Of a stretch of 64,000 nt of DNA, positions 10,650 to 22,984 are shown piece after piece (positions within the stretch are counted from its first letter, which is position 1; each line of letters begins with the position of its first letter). The notes below the pieces were generated by a model that saw only the letters and a list, made by a program, of their open reading frames with translations, had not been told where the DNA came from and ran no database searches. The DNA comes from Alligator mississippiensis (Eukaryota; Chordata; Crocodylia; Alligatoridae). Position numbers and translations under genes: made by a program. Location of the stretch: NCBI RefSeq assembly GCF_030867095.1, contig NC_081831.1, forward strand, positions 39,803,319 to 39,867,318, in the 5' to 3' direction.

Positions 10650-12290
10650 CAGTGACCAGAGCTGCCTCCTTTCACTGGGCTCCCCAAGGCCCCAGCCCCA
10701 CTGGGTCCTCAGACTTCATCCCACCTGGCTTAGCTTAGCCATCCCTCAGTTGAGCTTGTGAAGGAGCAAGCCACCTTCTCTTCCTTGAGAAGGGGATGCG
10801 TGGGCTACGAGCAGGACAAAGGCCCAGGGGTTCATGGTCCTATCTCAGCTTAGGCACTGCCAGCCCTTGGTTACTGGTGAAATGAATGTGCCAGATCACA
10901 GGTTGTTGCTGAAGGTCCAAGAGGCAGAGATGTGAGTGCCTAGGGTCACCATGGCAGGAGAGGGAATGCTTGCCTAGTGCTTAAAGCCCCCTCAGCCCAG
11001 CCTGTGCTCAGGCCCACCAGCAGTGTCCTCTTGCCATGAGCCCAAGATCTGGAGAAACCTCAGGTTGGAGTTCTGATGGGCTGGGTTGGGCTGTGCTGCC
11101 CTCCTTCCCTGAGGGAAGCAGGGACAGCTTGATTCTGGAGGCCTGATGCTGATAGAGATCTGGGGAGCCCCTTGAAAAGTGAGAGCATCTCTCCATGTGC
11201 AGCAGCTCTAGATAGGCCCCGGTGCTGGTCCTGAGTCCTCTTGTTTAATAGGAGCTCGGTTTAACAAGGAACCTTGCTGGGGAAGACTTCCTGCCAAATC
11301 TTGGACTGTGCTGCTGAGGCCCAGTAGCAAGTAACAACAGCTTTTACGGTTTGTAGGTCCCAGCCCAGCAGCATATATCCATCACGCCACAGGCTTTGGG
11401 AGAGAGGGGCCCTGCACACTGATATGTCTAAGGAGCTGCCTGGTGCTATGCCAAAGTGCAGCTGGAGCACCATCTAGTAGCACAGAAATTAAACAACAGG
11501 AGAAAATTTGTGATGTAAAATGAAGCAGAAGGGTACCTGACAGGTGTGCACTGGCTCACAGGGAAAGGCCTCTCTCCAGTAGCCCAGGGAGAGGGCTCAT
11601 CTCAGGTGCCACCACCTGGCAGATAGCTAAATAGGCTTGCTTATGCTAAAGGTCCTGCTGGACTCTAAGTGCAAGCCACACTAAGTCACCCAGTTGGATG
11701 GGCCAGAACAGGAGTGACCAGGAAGCTCCACCAGGCTTTCTTTTAATCCTGGAACCTGTCAGGTATTGTTCTACCTTCATGGAGACCTGCTCTGGTACAA
11801 TGTCCATCCTATAATACAGCAGGAGTATCTGGGCTGGGATCAACAAGCCTGCCCAGGGAGCACCTGGGCAGAGCTGTGCATCCCCAGCAGTTATAAAGGA
11901 TCTTGGGGTGCAGCCTGATGTGTGCTTATGGGATAGTGTATTCCACCTGCTACCAGATGCCAGTAGGGCTCACTGGGACAGGCAGTAACACCTTTATTTT
12001 AGGGAACCTAAATTCTGAAAGATCCTCTTCATTCTTGGGAAGTTCTGAGGCCTCTGCTGTTTGCAGTAGGTCACTGAAACACAACAGGAAAGAGCCCTCA
12101 GGCAGAGCTGTGCCTTTTCTTTGTCCCATGACATTTAATTCAGGTTGGGGGTTTTTTGAGATATGAACTGTAAAAGACACTGTCTTCCTCCTCTTGTGTT
12201 CCTTGGGGTAAAGGTGGAAGGGTCAGGATGACCCAGTTCAGGATAGCTGAACAGGAACATTGGAAAGAGCTGGTCCCATTCTGGCCAAAG
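10650..12290. other. Intergenic, nothing recognised
   Basis: No gene or clear repeat seen on either strand. Confidence 0.4.
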
Positions 12291-12294
12291 CTGT

Positions 12295-12366
12295 TGGGGG
12301 GTGGAGGGGGGGGGGGGGGAGGAAGAGGAAGGGGAGAGGGAAGAAGTAGGGAGAGGTGAGAGAGGG
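12295..12366. repeat. G-rich/homopurine tract
   Basis: A run of about 14 G with further G blocks passes into GGAAGAGGAAGGGG-type purine sequence with few pyrimidines. It could form a G-quadruplex or triplex; that is inference from composition. Confidence 0.8.
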
Positions 12367-12369
12367 AAC

Positions 12370-13480
12370 AGCTGGGTCAGGGTGTGTTCAGTTGGATTAC
12401 CTCTTAGTTCTGCAGTCCATCACCTCTCACTCCATTCCCTTGTTGATGGAAATCAAGGTGCTTGCAGTTCATAGAGCTTGGGCCTAATAGGTGTTAGAAG
12501 AAGAGGCAGAGATATGAACACCCAGTCACCCAGCAGGCTGTAGCATAGCTACTTCTGAAGCCATTCTCTAGGTCCCAGCCAGTCCCTCAGCATGTGCTGC
12601 TTCTCCAGTCCCACATGGCCACTAACTCACCCTGGCCCAGAGGTCCTTGTTCACAGGGCTTTGTGCATGAGGTGCAAGTAACAGCCGCTACCTGACTTGT
12701 GCAGAAGGTCAGATGGAATGAACGCAAAGGAGTGTTTTCTGGTGTGAGCCTCTGGGTATCTGTGAATCCCCTCTCACTTTCGTTGCCAGCCCATTGTTGG
12801 AGGTTTTCTGCACCGTGCTGCACTTCTAGGCAGTGAAGGTCCTGCTGCACCAGAAAGTATCACAATGGGGCCCCACATTCTCTTGTCTTTGTCTTACCTC
12901 CTCCTATCCTTTTTTCTTTAAGCTGCCACTATCACCATGTGAGTCTGGCTTCCCCTTCTCCTCTACTCTGTTAGCTTGCCTGCTCCATCTCAGCTGTGAG
13001 CCCAGCTGCCCCTTAGAATCTGGGCTTTGCACTGGACCACCATGCCATCATACTCGCTCCAAGTTTGCCTTGGATGGTGCCGCTGGAGCATGCACAGTCG
13101 TAGGATGAGGGGCAATCTGTACTGATGCAAAACAAGGCTCCATTCAGATCTCTTGGCTGCTGGTCTCCATCATGTGCTGGTAGCATAGGTGTGACATGAG
13201 ACTCCCAGTCAAAGCTAGCATAGTAACAGATAGGGCTGCTCTTAATTATTACTGTTGCCCTTAGGACTCCACTGGCCTCCTCCTCCTCCATACTGACTTT
13301 TAATCTGTTCTAAGCCATGCAGAGGGGGGTGGGGGCTTGACGGCATGTTTTAAAATTCCTTCCCCTGCAGGGAATGACATGCTTCAAGAGAATTCTACCT
13401 TATTTCAGGGACTTCCCATTCTGAATCCTTGGTGACAAAAGGGTTTGCTTATGTGTTCATCGAGTTTTCCCTTTGGGAGC
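12370..13480. other. Intergenic, nothing recognised
   Basis: No gene or repeat identified up to the CR1 fragment. Confidence 0.4.
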
Positions 13481-13484
13481 TAGC

Positions 13485-14755
13485 TGCTGGCATAACACGT
13501 GGTCCAGAACCAACCTGGTGGCCTTTTATGACCAGGTCACAAAATCCTTAGACGCAGGAGTAGCAGTGGACGTAGTCTTTCTGGACTTCAGGAAGGCCTT
13601 TGACACTGTCTCTCACCCCATTCTCATTAAAAAACTAGGGGACTGTGGCATCGACACCTACACCATCAAATGGGTCACTAACTGGCTGGAGGGCTGCACC
13701 TAGAGAGTGGTGGTGGATGGGTCATTTCCGACCTGGAGGATGTGGGCAGTGGGGTTCCCCAGGGCTCGGTCCTTGGGCCCGTTCTGTTCAACATATTCAT
13801 CAGCGACTTGGACGAGGGGGTAAAAAGCACCCTATTCAAATTTGCTGATGACACTAAGATGTGGGGGGATGTGGGCACACTAGAAGGGAGGAATAGGCTG
13901 CAATTGGACCTAGACAGGTTACAGGGGTGGGCGGATGAGAACAGGATGGGTTTTGGCACTGACAAGTGCAAGGTGCTGCACCTGGGGAGGAGGAACCAGC
14001 AACATACCTACAGGCTGGGGAGCTCCCTTCTCCTCAGTGCAGAGGCAGAAAAGGATCTTGGAATCATTATTGATGCCAAAATGAACATGGGCTGACAGTG
14101 TGGGGATGTGGTCAGGAAGGCCAACTGTACCTTGTCATGCATCCACAGATGCATCTCAAGCAGGTCCAGGGAGGTGCTCCAGTAGGTGATCCTCCCCCTC
14201 TATGCAGCACTGGTCAGGCTGCAGTTGGAGTGCTGCATCCAGTTCTGGGCGCCGCACTTCAGGAGGGATGTGGACAGCATTGAGAGGGTCCAGAGGAGGG
14301 CCACCTGCATGATCAGGGGGCAGCAGGGCAGGCCCTGCGAGGAGAGGCTAGGGGACCTGAACCTGTTCAGCCTCCACAAGAGAAGGCTGAGGGGGGATCT
14401 AGTGGCCTGTTACAAACTAGTCAGAGGGGACCAGCAGGCATTGGGGGAGTCCCTGTTCCCCCGAGCACTACCAGGAGTGACTAGAAATAACGGTCACAAG
14501 CTGGCAGAGGGTAGATTAAGACTAGACATCGGGAGGCGCTACTTCACAGTCAGGGCGGCTAGGATCTGGAACCAACTTCCAAGCGAAGTGGTGCTGGCTC
14601 CTACCCTGGGAGCCTTTAGGAGGAGATTAGATGAACACCTCACTGGGGTCGTTTGACCCCAGTACTTTTTCCTGCCATGGCAGGGGGTCGGACTTGATGA
14701 TCTGCTCAGGTCCTTTCCAACCCTACCAACTATGAAACTGTGAAACTATGACTCT
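13485..14755 (+). mobile_element. CR1 LINE, 5'-truncated, 3' half of ORF2
   Basis: Encodes the second half of a CR1 reverse transcriptase and the C-terminus. Visible in order: [46 protein letters not shown], the catalytic FADD in KFADDTKMWGD, KCKVLHLGRRN, LECCIQFWAPHF, VQRRATCMIRG and RIWNQLPSEVV. The frame changes near 13700 and a stop ends the middle block at about 14095, so it is a dead copy. The 3' end has the crocodilian CR1 tail (GGTCGGACTTGATGATCTG) and ends in short ATGAAACT-type repeats. No poly(A), as usual for CR1. Confidence 0.9.
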
Positions 14756-14759
14756 TTCA

Positions 14760-15555
14760 GTGCAGCAGACAAAGTTAAAACATGATTCAGTGGTTGGAAG
14801 TTGAAGCTGGACAAATTTAACAGTGAGGTTAATTAGTCATTTAAACAGCTTACCAAGAGGCATGGTAGAGACATCACTAGCCATTTTTAAATCTACTGGA
14901 TGTATCTTTGAAGGATCTGCTCTGGTTCAAACAGGCATTCCCACTGGATGGTCCTACTCTGGGTTCTGCTCCAGCTGGTGTGATACCAGAGGCCACATTA
15001 GGCGATCACAGTGACCCTCCTGGCCGTATCATCTAGGAATCTATGGATTTTCAGATGAGCTCAGCACATCAGCGTACAACAGGTACTGTGCCCTTTAAGA
15101 AGTCTCCTTCCAGATGGAGGTGCTGAGCACATTTGACAAGACACTGAGTAGAAGCAGCAACCTCTTACAGTTCTGTACTTCCGCAGCTCCCATCACTGCA
15201 GTATCTGATTGCCACAGTTCCACATAATTTCCCCTCACAGACCCCTGTGAGGTGGGGCAGTGCTACTAGCTCCAGTGCACAGATAGTAACTGGGCCAGAG
15301 AGAGATTATGGGCTGGATCCACAAAGGGACGTAGGTGACCAAGTCCTGAATGTAGATCCTGAACCTCCTGGTCAGCTGGAAGTGCCTCAGTTCCCTCAAT
15401 GAAGTCCTCAGAAGCCCACAACCACACAACCTGGACAGGACTGGGAGCTGCTGGGTGCCTATGGTCTGCTGGGATCCACAGGCCCATGGCAGAATCATGC
15501 CCAAAAAACTTTTACTCAGCCCCAAAAATGTTGGCTATGTGCTGTTTGTGCCTGC
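14760..15555. other. Intergenic, nothing firmly recognised
   Basis: A weak MIR-like match is possible near 15245-15320 but too diverged to call. No gene seen. Confidence 0.35.
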
Positions 15556-15559
15556 CACT

Positions 15560-16350
15560 TTAAGGGGCCAGAAGGCAGCAGCCGGCAGGTGCCTGATTAG
15601 TGCAGCCATTTTAGATTCAGGGCTGCCCATATAAACAGGGCATTTTGCTGCTGGAAGGCCAGGTGACAACACCACTTGGCTGGAGGGTTGCTGGTATCAT
15701 CTGGAGGTAAGGGAGGAGTTGTAGGGCATGGTGAGGAGGCTCCTTGTCCTGGGCATGACCTAAACCTGTACCTTGCTGGGAGCGGGTGGCCTGGTGGGGC
15801 TCTCAGTGGCACAGGAGCCCCCAGGAAATGCCCGGCCAGTTACCTCCCTGGTGAAAGGTGGGTTGGGGTGCCTTAACCCGTAGCTCCCACAACCGGTTGG
15901 GTTACCTGCTTTGTAGGGTCTGGGAGGTGGACTCCAGAGGAAGAGCGTGAGGCCATAGATGCAGGCCTGTCTGCACATTCCCCTGACTGGCCCATGCTGG
16001 GGCCAGGACCGGAAGGGTCAAAGGGCCGGGGGCCCACGCTGAGGAATGCTGAAGAGCTGAGGGCCTGGGGTTCCCGACTGGCCTGGAGGTGGGCCAGGGC
16101 TAGTAGCCCAAGGTCCCGGGGGGGACCACACCCAAAGGGGAAGCAGCTCAGGGAGCTATGCTGCCAAGAACGAAGGTGGATGAGGCTGCCAGAATGGAGG
16201 GATCATAGAGGGGTTCAACAGTAGGATTCTGGGCCCAGCAAGGGGCCGATGACTGTGAGAACTATGGATGCCATCTGCAAGGCTTGGGCTGCACTGTAGA
16301 GGAACGGAGCCACAGATAGCACCCCCTGGCATGGAGGCAGGAAATGGGCA
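15560..16350 (+). mobile_element. Possible LTR-type fossil segment
   Basis: GC-rich segment with a TATA-like CATATAAAC near 15630 in an otherwise featureless context, similar in layout to LTR promoters of crocodilian retroelements. No protein remains adjoin it and its ends are not defined. A decayed MITE or plain intergenic DNA would look much the same. Confidence 0.2.
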
Positions 16351-17055
16351 GCTTCCCATCAATTAACATCAGTTAATTCATTACCAACAAGGCATGGCAG
16401 GAAAGAAGATGGGTGGGTAGCCCAGAAACAGGTGGGTGGGCCACAGGAAAATCGGCCCCGAGAAGGCCCCCTGTTACACTGGCTTTGACACCTATGCAGA
16501 GCTTGCAGTCCTACTCCACTTGCAGTATGGATGCACAATGTAAGTGGGTACCCAGTCATTTAGACTGGGGATTTAAGGCATCTGGATATGATACTAACCA
16601 CATTGCTATTCTGTGCTGTTGGCTACAGAAAGTGGTGTGCTTCCCCCACTCAAGCCTGCTGGGCTCAGGCAGACCCTCTGCTCTATAGCCTGCTACTTAG
16701 GCACTCACTTGAAAGTGAGAGATGTGGGTCCTAGACGGTGCTGTTTTGTGTCGGGGACGACAGCTCCTTCTTGGTTTGTTGTTGTTGTGGACATGACTGA
16801 CTGGGCTTTGACACCAAACTCCAAGTGAGTGCTTGTGTCCCTGAATCCGCAGCAGATGGAGGTACCTCCCTGCTGTCCCCTTAGGCACCTGCCTTGTTGG
16901 GGGACATCAAGACCACCCTTCTTAGCTTTTGTTGCTTGAAGTTTAGGCAGCAGCCTGTGCCACACACTGGCTTCTGTGGACCAGATTCTGTGGTATCCAG
17001 CTTTCTCCACATGTTGTACAGGGAGCCTGGATCCTACCTTGCTGCAGAAGTTTTC
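16351..17055. other. Intergenic, nothing recognised
   Basis: No supported feature on either strand. Confidence 0.4.
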
Positions 17056-17059
17056 ACCA

Positions 17060-17185
17060 GGTGGCAAGGCCCTGAGTTAGGTGTGCAACACTGAGCTCAA
17101 GTCCCCTGAGCATTAATAAGTGTCTTGTCCAAGGTCTCGCAGGAAGCCTGTGGCAGAGCAGTCCCAAGCTAGGGCCCTGGCTATG
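17060..17185 (-). repeat. MIR-like SINE remnant
   Basis: Reads as the reverse complement of a MIR/CORE core: CTTGTCCAAGGTCTCGCAGG, then TGTGGCAGAGCAG, then CCAAGCTAGGGCC, parallel to the consensus CTTGCCCAAGGTCACACAG / GGCAGAGC / AACCCAGG. Ancient and diverged. Confidence 0.5.
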
Positions 17186-17574
17186 GAAATAGCCTTTCAT
17201 TGACTCTCACATTATTAAAGTCAGGGGGGTTATCCTTAAATTGAACTTTCATTTAATACTCGGTGCATAAACAGGACCGGGAACGTTTCTACCCCACTGA
17301 GAGCAAGGGCACAGGGTGGCCCCTCTAGGGGCAGCAGCCATCTTTGAGTCAGTCTACGCATCTCCATCTCTTGGTTGCCAGCAGAGCCAGCTTCAAGAGG
17401 CTGATACTCAGCCTGTGGGATGGTGGTTAAGCACTTTGTGGAGATGCAGGTTCTGGCTCCATCTGGGTGAGAAGGCTAGAATACAGGCCACCCACACACC
17501 TAACCTCTAAGCTATTGATGTCAAACATTGCAAGTTGAGTATTGGAGAACATTTTGATTGCCAGTGGGGCAGTC

Positions 17575-17665
17575 GGCTTCTTTTATGGCAACAGTTCCTA
17601 TGTCTCTGTTGCTCATGCCGCTGTCCAAGCTGGAAGGACCACAGCAGCCAGGGGCCTAGAAGCCC
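17575..17665 (+). repeat. Short repeat, inverted partner of 22228-22310
   Basis: Holds CCGCTGTCCAAGCTGGA, CCACAGCAGCCAGGG and CCTAGAAGCCCAAGAGGCA. The reverse complement of 22228-22310 repeats all three blocks with a few changes. Family unknown. The two copies bracket the long CR1. Confidence 0.6.
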
Positions 17666-17669
17666 AAGA

Positions 17670-18515
17670 GGCAACAGTTCTAAACGCCAAACTGCAAAGG
17701 ACAGACCCATTATTGTTGGCTGTGTTTGCTGGGCTGAAATCTCTGAAGTCTAGCTCTGCAACATTGGCATTTACCTTGCAATGGCCATTCCTGTGCGTGC
17801 ACACCATCCTGTTCAGGCTATAGCCAGAATCGGCTATCAGCAGCAACCAGCTATAGTGTATGAAAACCAGTGTCAGGATTTCAGAGCCAAACAAGCAGGA
17901 GGAACAATGTCTTGCCAGCCCTTTCTGAGCTTCTCTGAAATTCCTAGCTAGTGGCAACTTGCAGATCATGATTCCCTGTGGCTATTCACCTTCTTTGAAG
18001 CTTGTCTGACAATAATTTTCCATTCCTGAAGAGCCCACAGGAACACTGCTTCCTCTGGCAGCTCCCTTCACTGGGAGCAGACTTCCCTGATAAAACCTAG
18101 AAATCACTGTAAATACTGGGCAAATGCCCTCCATCCCTATTTGAAAGGCAAATCAATGGGAGATTTTTAACCTGGAAAAGCTCTGCCCTGGTTTTGAAAA
18201 GGGGAAAAGACCAGCCAGGTCCCCCTTACTGGAATGCCTATGGGCAGCAGGGCTCTTTAGGGGTGTCCTTTAGGCAACAAAGGGCCATGGAGTTCCTTCA
18301 GTGCCTCCACCCACAGCTGTCAACACATGGGTGTATGGCTGGGGGAAAGGCAGCAAGAGCACAGAAACTAGAGGTCGGGGGCTCATGCTGCCTTTCCCTG
18401 ACCCATACACCCAAGTGCCTAAAGGAACTCCACAGCTTGAATCGGGCATTAATATGCTACAGGAGCAAGGGAACTGCTAGACAAGCTCAAACTTGAATCC
18501 ATTTAAATCCAATCC
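17670..18515. other. Intergenic, nothing recognised
   Basis: Part of the segment after 17670 may belong to the same unknown repeat as 17575-17665. No gene seen. Confidence 0.35.
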
Positions 18516-18519
18516 TGAA

Positions 18520-21500
18520 TCCATTTGCTCTGGTCTCTTCTGCAGCACAGCTAGGAGAAGATACTTCAGAAGAATGAAAGGACACACAACTGCACTCACA
18601 GCTGTACGCACAACTGCACCCACAACTACCACCAGGCAGGCTGCAAGCAACAGCAACCAGAGGAGAAGACATTGGGTAATCGTAGTAGGCGACTTGCTGC
18701 TGAGAGGAATGTAGGGAGACAGCTGCTGCCCAGATCCCACAGCACGGGAGGTCTGCCATCTCCCTGGGGCACAGATCCGTGATGTCACAGAGAGGATCCC
18801 TGGGCTTGTGCAGCCCACAGATTACTACCCCATGCTCCTTATCCATGTGGGAACAAATGACATGGCCAGGAGCAATCCAGACCACGTCATGAGTGACTAC
18901 GAGGCTCTGGGAACTGGACTTAAAGGGGCTCAGGTAGTTTTTTCCTCTGTGCTCCCTGTTGCAGGCCACGGTCCAAGGAGGCAAGAATGCATCTATGAGG
19001 TGAATTGGCATCTCAGATGGTGGTGTCGCCAAGAAGGCTTCGGCTTCTATGACCACGACACCCACTTCAAGGACAGAGGACTCTTGGGGAGAGACGGTAT
19101 CCACCTCACACAGAAAGGTAAGTCCCTTTTCTTGGCCAGGATGGCCGATCTCTTGGATAGGGCTTTAAACTAAGATCACAGGGGGATGGGGAAATGCTAA
19201 CTGGAGCCTACCCAGGGACCAATATACAGGAAAGCCCCATCGAGAATGAAACATCTTATGGGAGCTGAGAAAACAGCTCCTCTTCAATGCAACAGGCAGC
19301 CAATGACCTCAGTAGAAGGACTCAGGTGCCTGTACACCAATACCAGAAGCATGGGGAACAAGCAGGAGGAACTAGTCCTCCTGCTTTCACTGAGCTCTAT
19401 GATGTAGTAGGGATCACAGAGACCTGGTGGGACTCCTCTCATGACTGGAGCGTAGCCATAAAGGGCTACGTCCTTCACAGAAGGGATCAGGTAGGGAAGA
19501 GAGGTGGGGGTGTTGCCCTCTATGTGAAGGAGCAGTACACCTCCCTACAGGCCAGTGTTGGTCCCAAAGAAGAACCGCTTGAAACCCTCTGGGTCAAGCT
19601 CTGGGGGGACACGCGGTAAGAGAGACCCAACTGCAGGTGTATACTACAGGCCACCTAACCAAGGGGAGGAACTTGATCTAGCATTCTCCTCTGAACTAAC
19701 AGAGACCGCGTGTGCATGGGACATGGTTGTCATGGACGAATTCAACTACCCCAACATCTCCTGGGAGAAGTGCTCAGCCAGCTCGGATTGATCACGATCC
19801 TTCCTGACCAGCACCAAAGAATTTTGACTCGGGAGGTGCACAGGCCAACTAGAGGCAATGTAGTTCTTGACTTGGTCCTGGCCAAAGGGGATGACCTGAT
19901 TACCAACTTAAACACAGAGGGCAGCCTAGGCTATATGACCATGAAATCATTATTTTCATGGTCCATTGCAAGGCTGACAAAACAGATACCAATCTTGAAG
20001 TCTTAGACTTCAAAAAAGCAAATTTTAATACGCTCAGGTCACTAGTAGAGAATGCCCTGAGAGACCAAGAACCACAGGTAAAGGGAACATGAGAAGAATG
20101 GTTGTTCCTTAAGGATACAATCCTTAAGGCTCAGAAAATCCATTCCCTTATGGAGAAAAAGTAGCAACAGGGTCAAAAAACCCTCTTGGCTAAGCAGGGA
20201 AGTTGCAGCCCTCCTACAGAAAAAGAAAGGGGCATACAAACAATGGAAGCTTGGAACAGCCTCTAAGGAAGACTACTTGACAATGGCCTGCACTTGTGGA
20301 AAGCAGATTAGGCAAGCTGAGGCAGAAACCGAAATAAACTAGCTACAAGAATCAAGGACAAGAAGAAGTCCTTCTTTAGCTATATGGGGAGTAAAAGGAA
20401 AACTAATGGGAGTGTGGGACTATTGCTCAATGCCTCAGGATACCTGATCACTACCACTCGGGAAAAAATTACTACTAAATTACTACTTTGCCTTGGTCTT
20501 TCACAAGACCAAGGGGAACAACATGCCAGGTAGGGCACAGAACGAGCAGGGCAGGATTGACGCCATTCCCACCATTGCCATAGAACTGGTGTACAATCAA
20601 TTAAAGAAATTAGACTTGTATAAATCAGCAGGACCAGATGAACTCCACCCAAGAGTTGGCCGAAGTAATCGCAGAGCCCTTGGCAAAGGTCTTTCAAAAA
20701 TCATGGGCCTCTAGAGAAATCCCAGAGGACTAGAAGAGGGCCAATGTTGTGCCCATCTTCAAGAAGGGGAAGCATGAAGACCCGGGAAACTACAGGCTAA
20801 TTAGCTTAACTTCTATTCCAGGGAAAATCCTAGAGACATTCATCAAAGAGGCTATATGTGACAAACTTGCAGAAGACATGATACTGAATGACAGCCAGCA
20901 CGGCTTTGTCGCAGGCAGGTCTTGTCTGACCAACCTCATTTCTTTCTATGATCAGATGACTCATCACCTGGATGAGAGAGAAGTGGTTGACTTCATATAC
21001 CTCAACTTCCAGAAGGCCTTTGACCTGGTATCCCATGAGGTACTGGTCAGAAAACTGGAGAATATCGGGCTCAACTGAGGGACTGTCAAGTGGGTGCAAA
21101 ACTGGTTGCGGGGTAGGACACCGAGTCCAAATGAATGGATTGGTGTTGTCCTGGTGAGATGTGGGCAGCAGCATACCCTAAGGGTCAGTACTTGGCCCAG
21201 TGCTGTTCAATATCTTCATCAACAACCTGGATGAGGGAGTGAAAAGCTCATTGGCCAGGTTCGCAGACAACACCAAGATATAGGGTTGTGCAAACACACC
21301 TGCAGATACAAGCAGACCTAGACAGACTGGCATGTTGGTCAGACTGGAACCAGATGAGGTTCAACATAGAGAAATACAAAGTGCTGCATTTGGGAAGGAA
21401 GAACCCCCAGCACACCTACAGGCTGGGCATCGCTAACCTGACTGGCACTACAAATGAAAGGGATCTGGGGGTAACAATAGACCCCAGGATGAATATGAGC

Positions 21501-22124
21501 CGGCAATGCGATGCAGCAGCCGCTAGGGCCAATAAAACTCTGGCATACATCAATCGATGCATCTCCAGTAAATCCAAAGAAGTGATTCTCCTGCTATACT
21601 CAACATTGGTGTGGCCACAGCTGGAGTATTGCATCCAGTTCTGGGCGCTGCACTTCAACAAGGACGTGCCAAGGCTTGAGAGGGTCCAGAGAAGGGCCAC
21701 CTGCATGATCAGGGACTTGCTTGCCAAGCCATACAAGGAGAGGTGAGGGATTTCAGACTCTTCAGCCTAAAGAAAAGAAGGCTGAGAGGGGACCTGATTG
21801 CGGCTTACCGCTATACCAGAGGCATACATCAGGGGCTCAGTGAACAGCTGTTCACCAGGGTGCCCTGAGGGAAAACTAGAAACAACAGCCCCAAACTTCT
21901 GGAAGATAGTTTCAGGCTGAACATTAGGAAAAACTTCTTTACAACTAGGGTGTCCAGACTATGGAACTAGCTCCCCCCAGAGGTAGTGCAATCATCTACC
22001 CTAGAGGTCTTCAAGAGAAGACTGGACAGTCACCTGGCTGGGGTTATCTGACCCCAGATGTCTTTCCTGCTTATGCAGGGGGCTGGACCTGATGATCCTT
22101 TGGGGTCCCTTCCAGCCCTATGAA
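18520..22124 (+). mobile_element. CR1 LINE, long 5'-truncated copy (ORF1 esterase to 3' tail)
   Basis: About 3.6 kb of a CR1 non-LTR retrotransposon. Part 1, about 18520-19173, is the SGNH-esterase domain of ORF1: VVGDLLLRG where GDSLLRG is usual, LLIHVGTNDMARSN, and a closing DGIHLTQKG. Part 2, 19290-19990, is the endonuclease (VGITETWWDSSH, GGGVALYVKEQ). Part 3, 20560-21740, is the reverse transcriptase (KSAGPDELHPR, FKKGKHEDPGNYRLISLTSI, HGFVAGRSCLTNL, FQKAFDLVSHEVL, KVLHLGRKNPQHTYRLG, VQRRATCMIRD). The catalytic FADD reads FADN near 21258. The frame shifts several times and stops occur in ORF2. The 3' UTR ends with GGACCTGATGATCC and GTCCCTTCCAGCCCTATGA at about 22124. The nucleophile Ser of ORF1 and the second RT Asp are both changed, so the copy is dead. 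Confidence 0.92.
18655..19173 (+). pseudogene. CR1 ORF1 esterase-domain remnant
   Basis: The C-terminal esterase of CR1 ORF1. Block I is GDLLLRG (Ser of GDS replaced by Leu), followed by a TAG at 18712; block III is HVGTND; block V is DGIHLTQKG with the usual Asp-x-x-His. It ends in a stop at 19171-19173, likely the natural ORF1 end, about 100 bp before the endonuclease part begins. Confidence 0.7.
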
Positions 22125-22227
22125 CAACCTGCCCAAGCCAGTTCTCTCCCCAAGCTTTACCTCAGTCTGCAGCAGATGTGTGCACTGGGCCAGGACTTTG
22201 AGCACCAGCAATGTGCACAAGCAGCTT

Positions 22228-22310
22228 GTTTTAGACAGTGTCATGCCTCTTGGGCTTCTAGGCCTCTGGCTGCTATGGTCCTGCCAACTTGGACAGCAGC
22301 ATAAATAATA
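22228..22310 (-). repeat. Short repeat, inverted partner of 17575-17665
   Basis: Contains GCCTCTTGGGCTTCTAGGCC, GGCTGCTATGGTCCTGCC and AACTTGGACAGCAGC, which are the reverse complement of blocks in 17575-17665. Confidence 0.6.
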
Positions 22311-22536
22311 GCAAAACTTGGTGGCATATAGAAATGGATGAGTTTTGTGTTTGCTTAAACTTAAAAGCCCCAACATGCTACGTGCACAGCATGGACATGA
22401 TGCCTGCTTATCAGTGACATGGGAGCACAGGACCCTCACAGAAAGAGCCTAAACTGCAAGGTGATCCCACACAGAGAGGCAATACTGAATTTATCATATG
22501 AGGGGCTATTTATAAGGGAAGAGGGACAGAATCCTG

Positions 22537-22538
<2 letters not shown>
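22311..22538. other. Intergenic, nothing recognised
   Basis: No feature seen before the GT microsatellite. Confidence 0.4.

Positions 22539-22571
<33 letters not shown>
22539..22571. repeat. (GT)n microsatellite
   Basis: About 16 uninterrupted TG dinucleotides, then ACGCACATGTACATGCAC. Confidence 0.95.
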
Positions 22572-22573
<2 letters not shown>

Positions 22574-22984
22574 CACATGTACATGCACATCTGCCCCCTT
22601 TGTATATGTCAGTTTCTTCATATAATGCCTCAGACCGAGCCCAGGGTACCCCTCCAATAACAGTAAGTGCAGATGTGAGAGGCAGCATTCTTGCTTGACA
22701 ACCTGAATACATTTAAAAACTGCAACAATAAAATTAAAAACACAAGTTCAACCCTAAGTTACAAGCTGTAAAACAATATTAAAAAGACACACTGAGATTT
22801 AGGAGCATATTCATTAATTTACTACACAAGGACAGCTGCGTTTTCTTTTTCTCTGGCACAAAATGGGGAGACAGCCACGAGATCAAAATGGCTCAACCCC
22901 AAAGGGACAACTTGAGTTTTGGAGTCGGAGGAGTCAAAAGCACCTGCCCCAGGAGGTGGGTTGACCCTTTCATTCTTAAGAGGA
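22572..22984. other. Intergenic, nothing recognised
   Basis: AT-rich stretch without gene or classified repeat. Confidence 0.4.

Noticed and set aside
18487-19104. 205-codon minus-strand frame
   Set aside because: Antisense of the CR1 ORF1 esterase region, which has clear sense-strand motifs.
22503-22625. Cys/Val and Thr/His repeat peptides
   Set aside because: Translation of the GT microsatellite.
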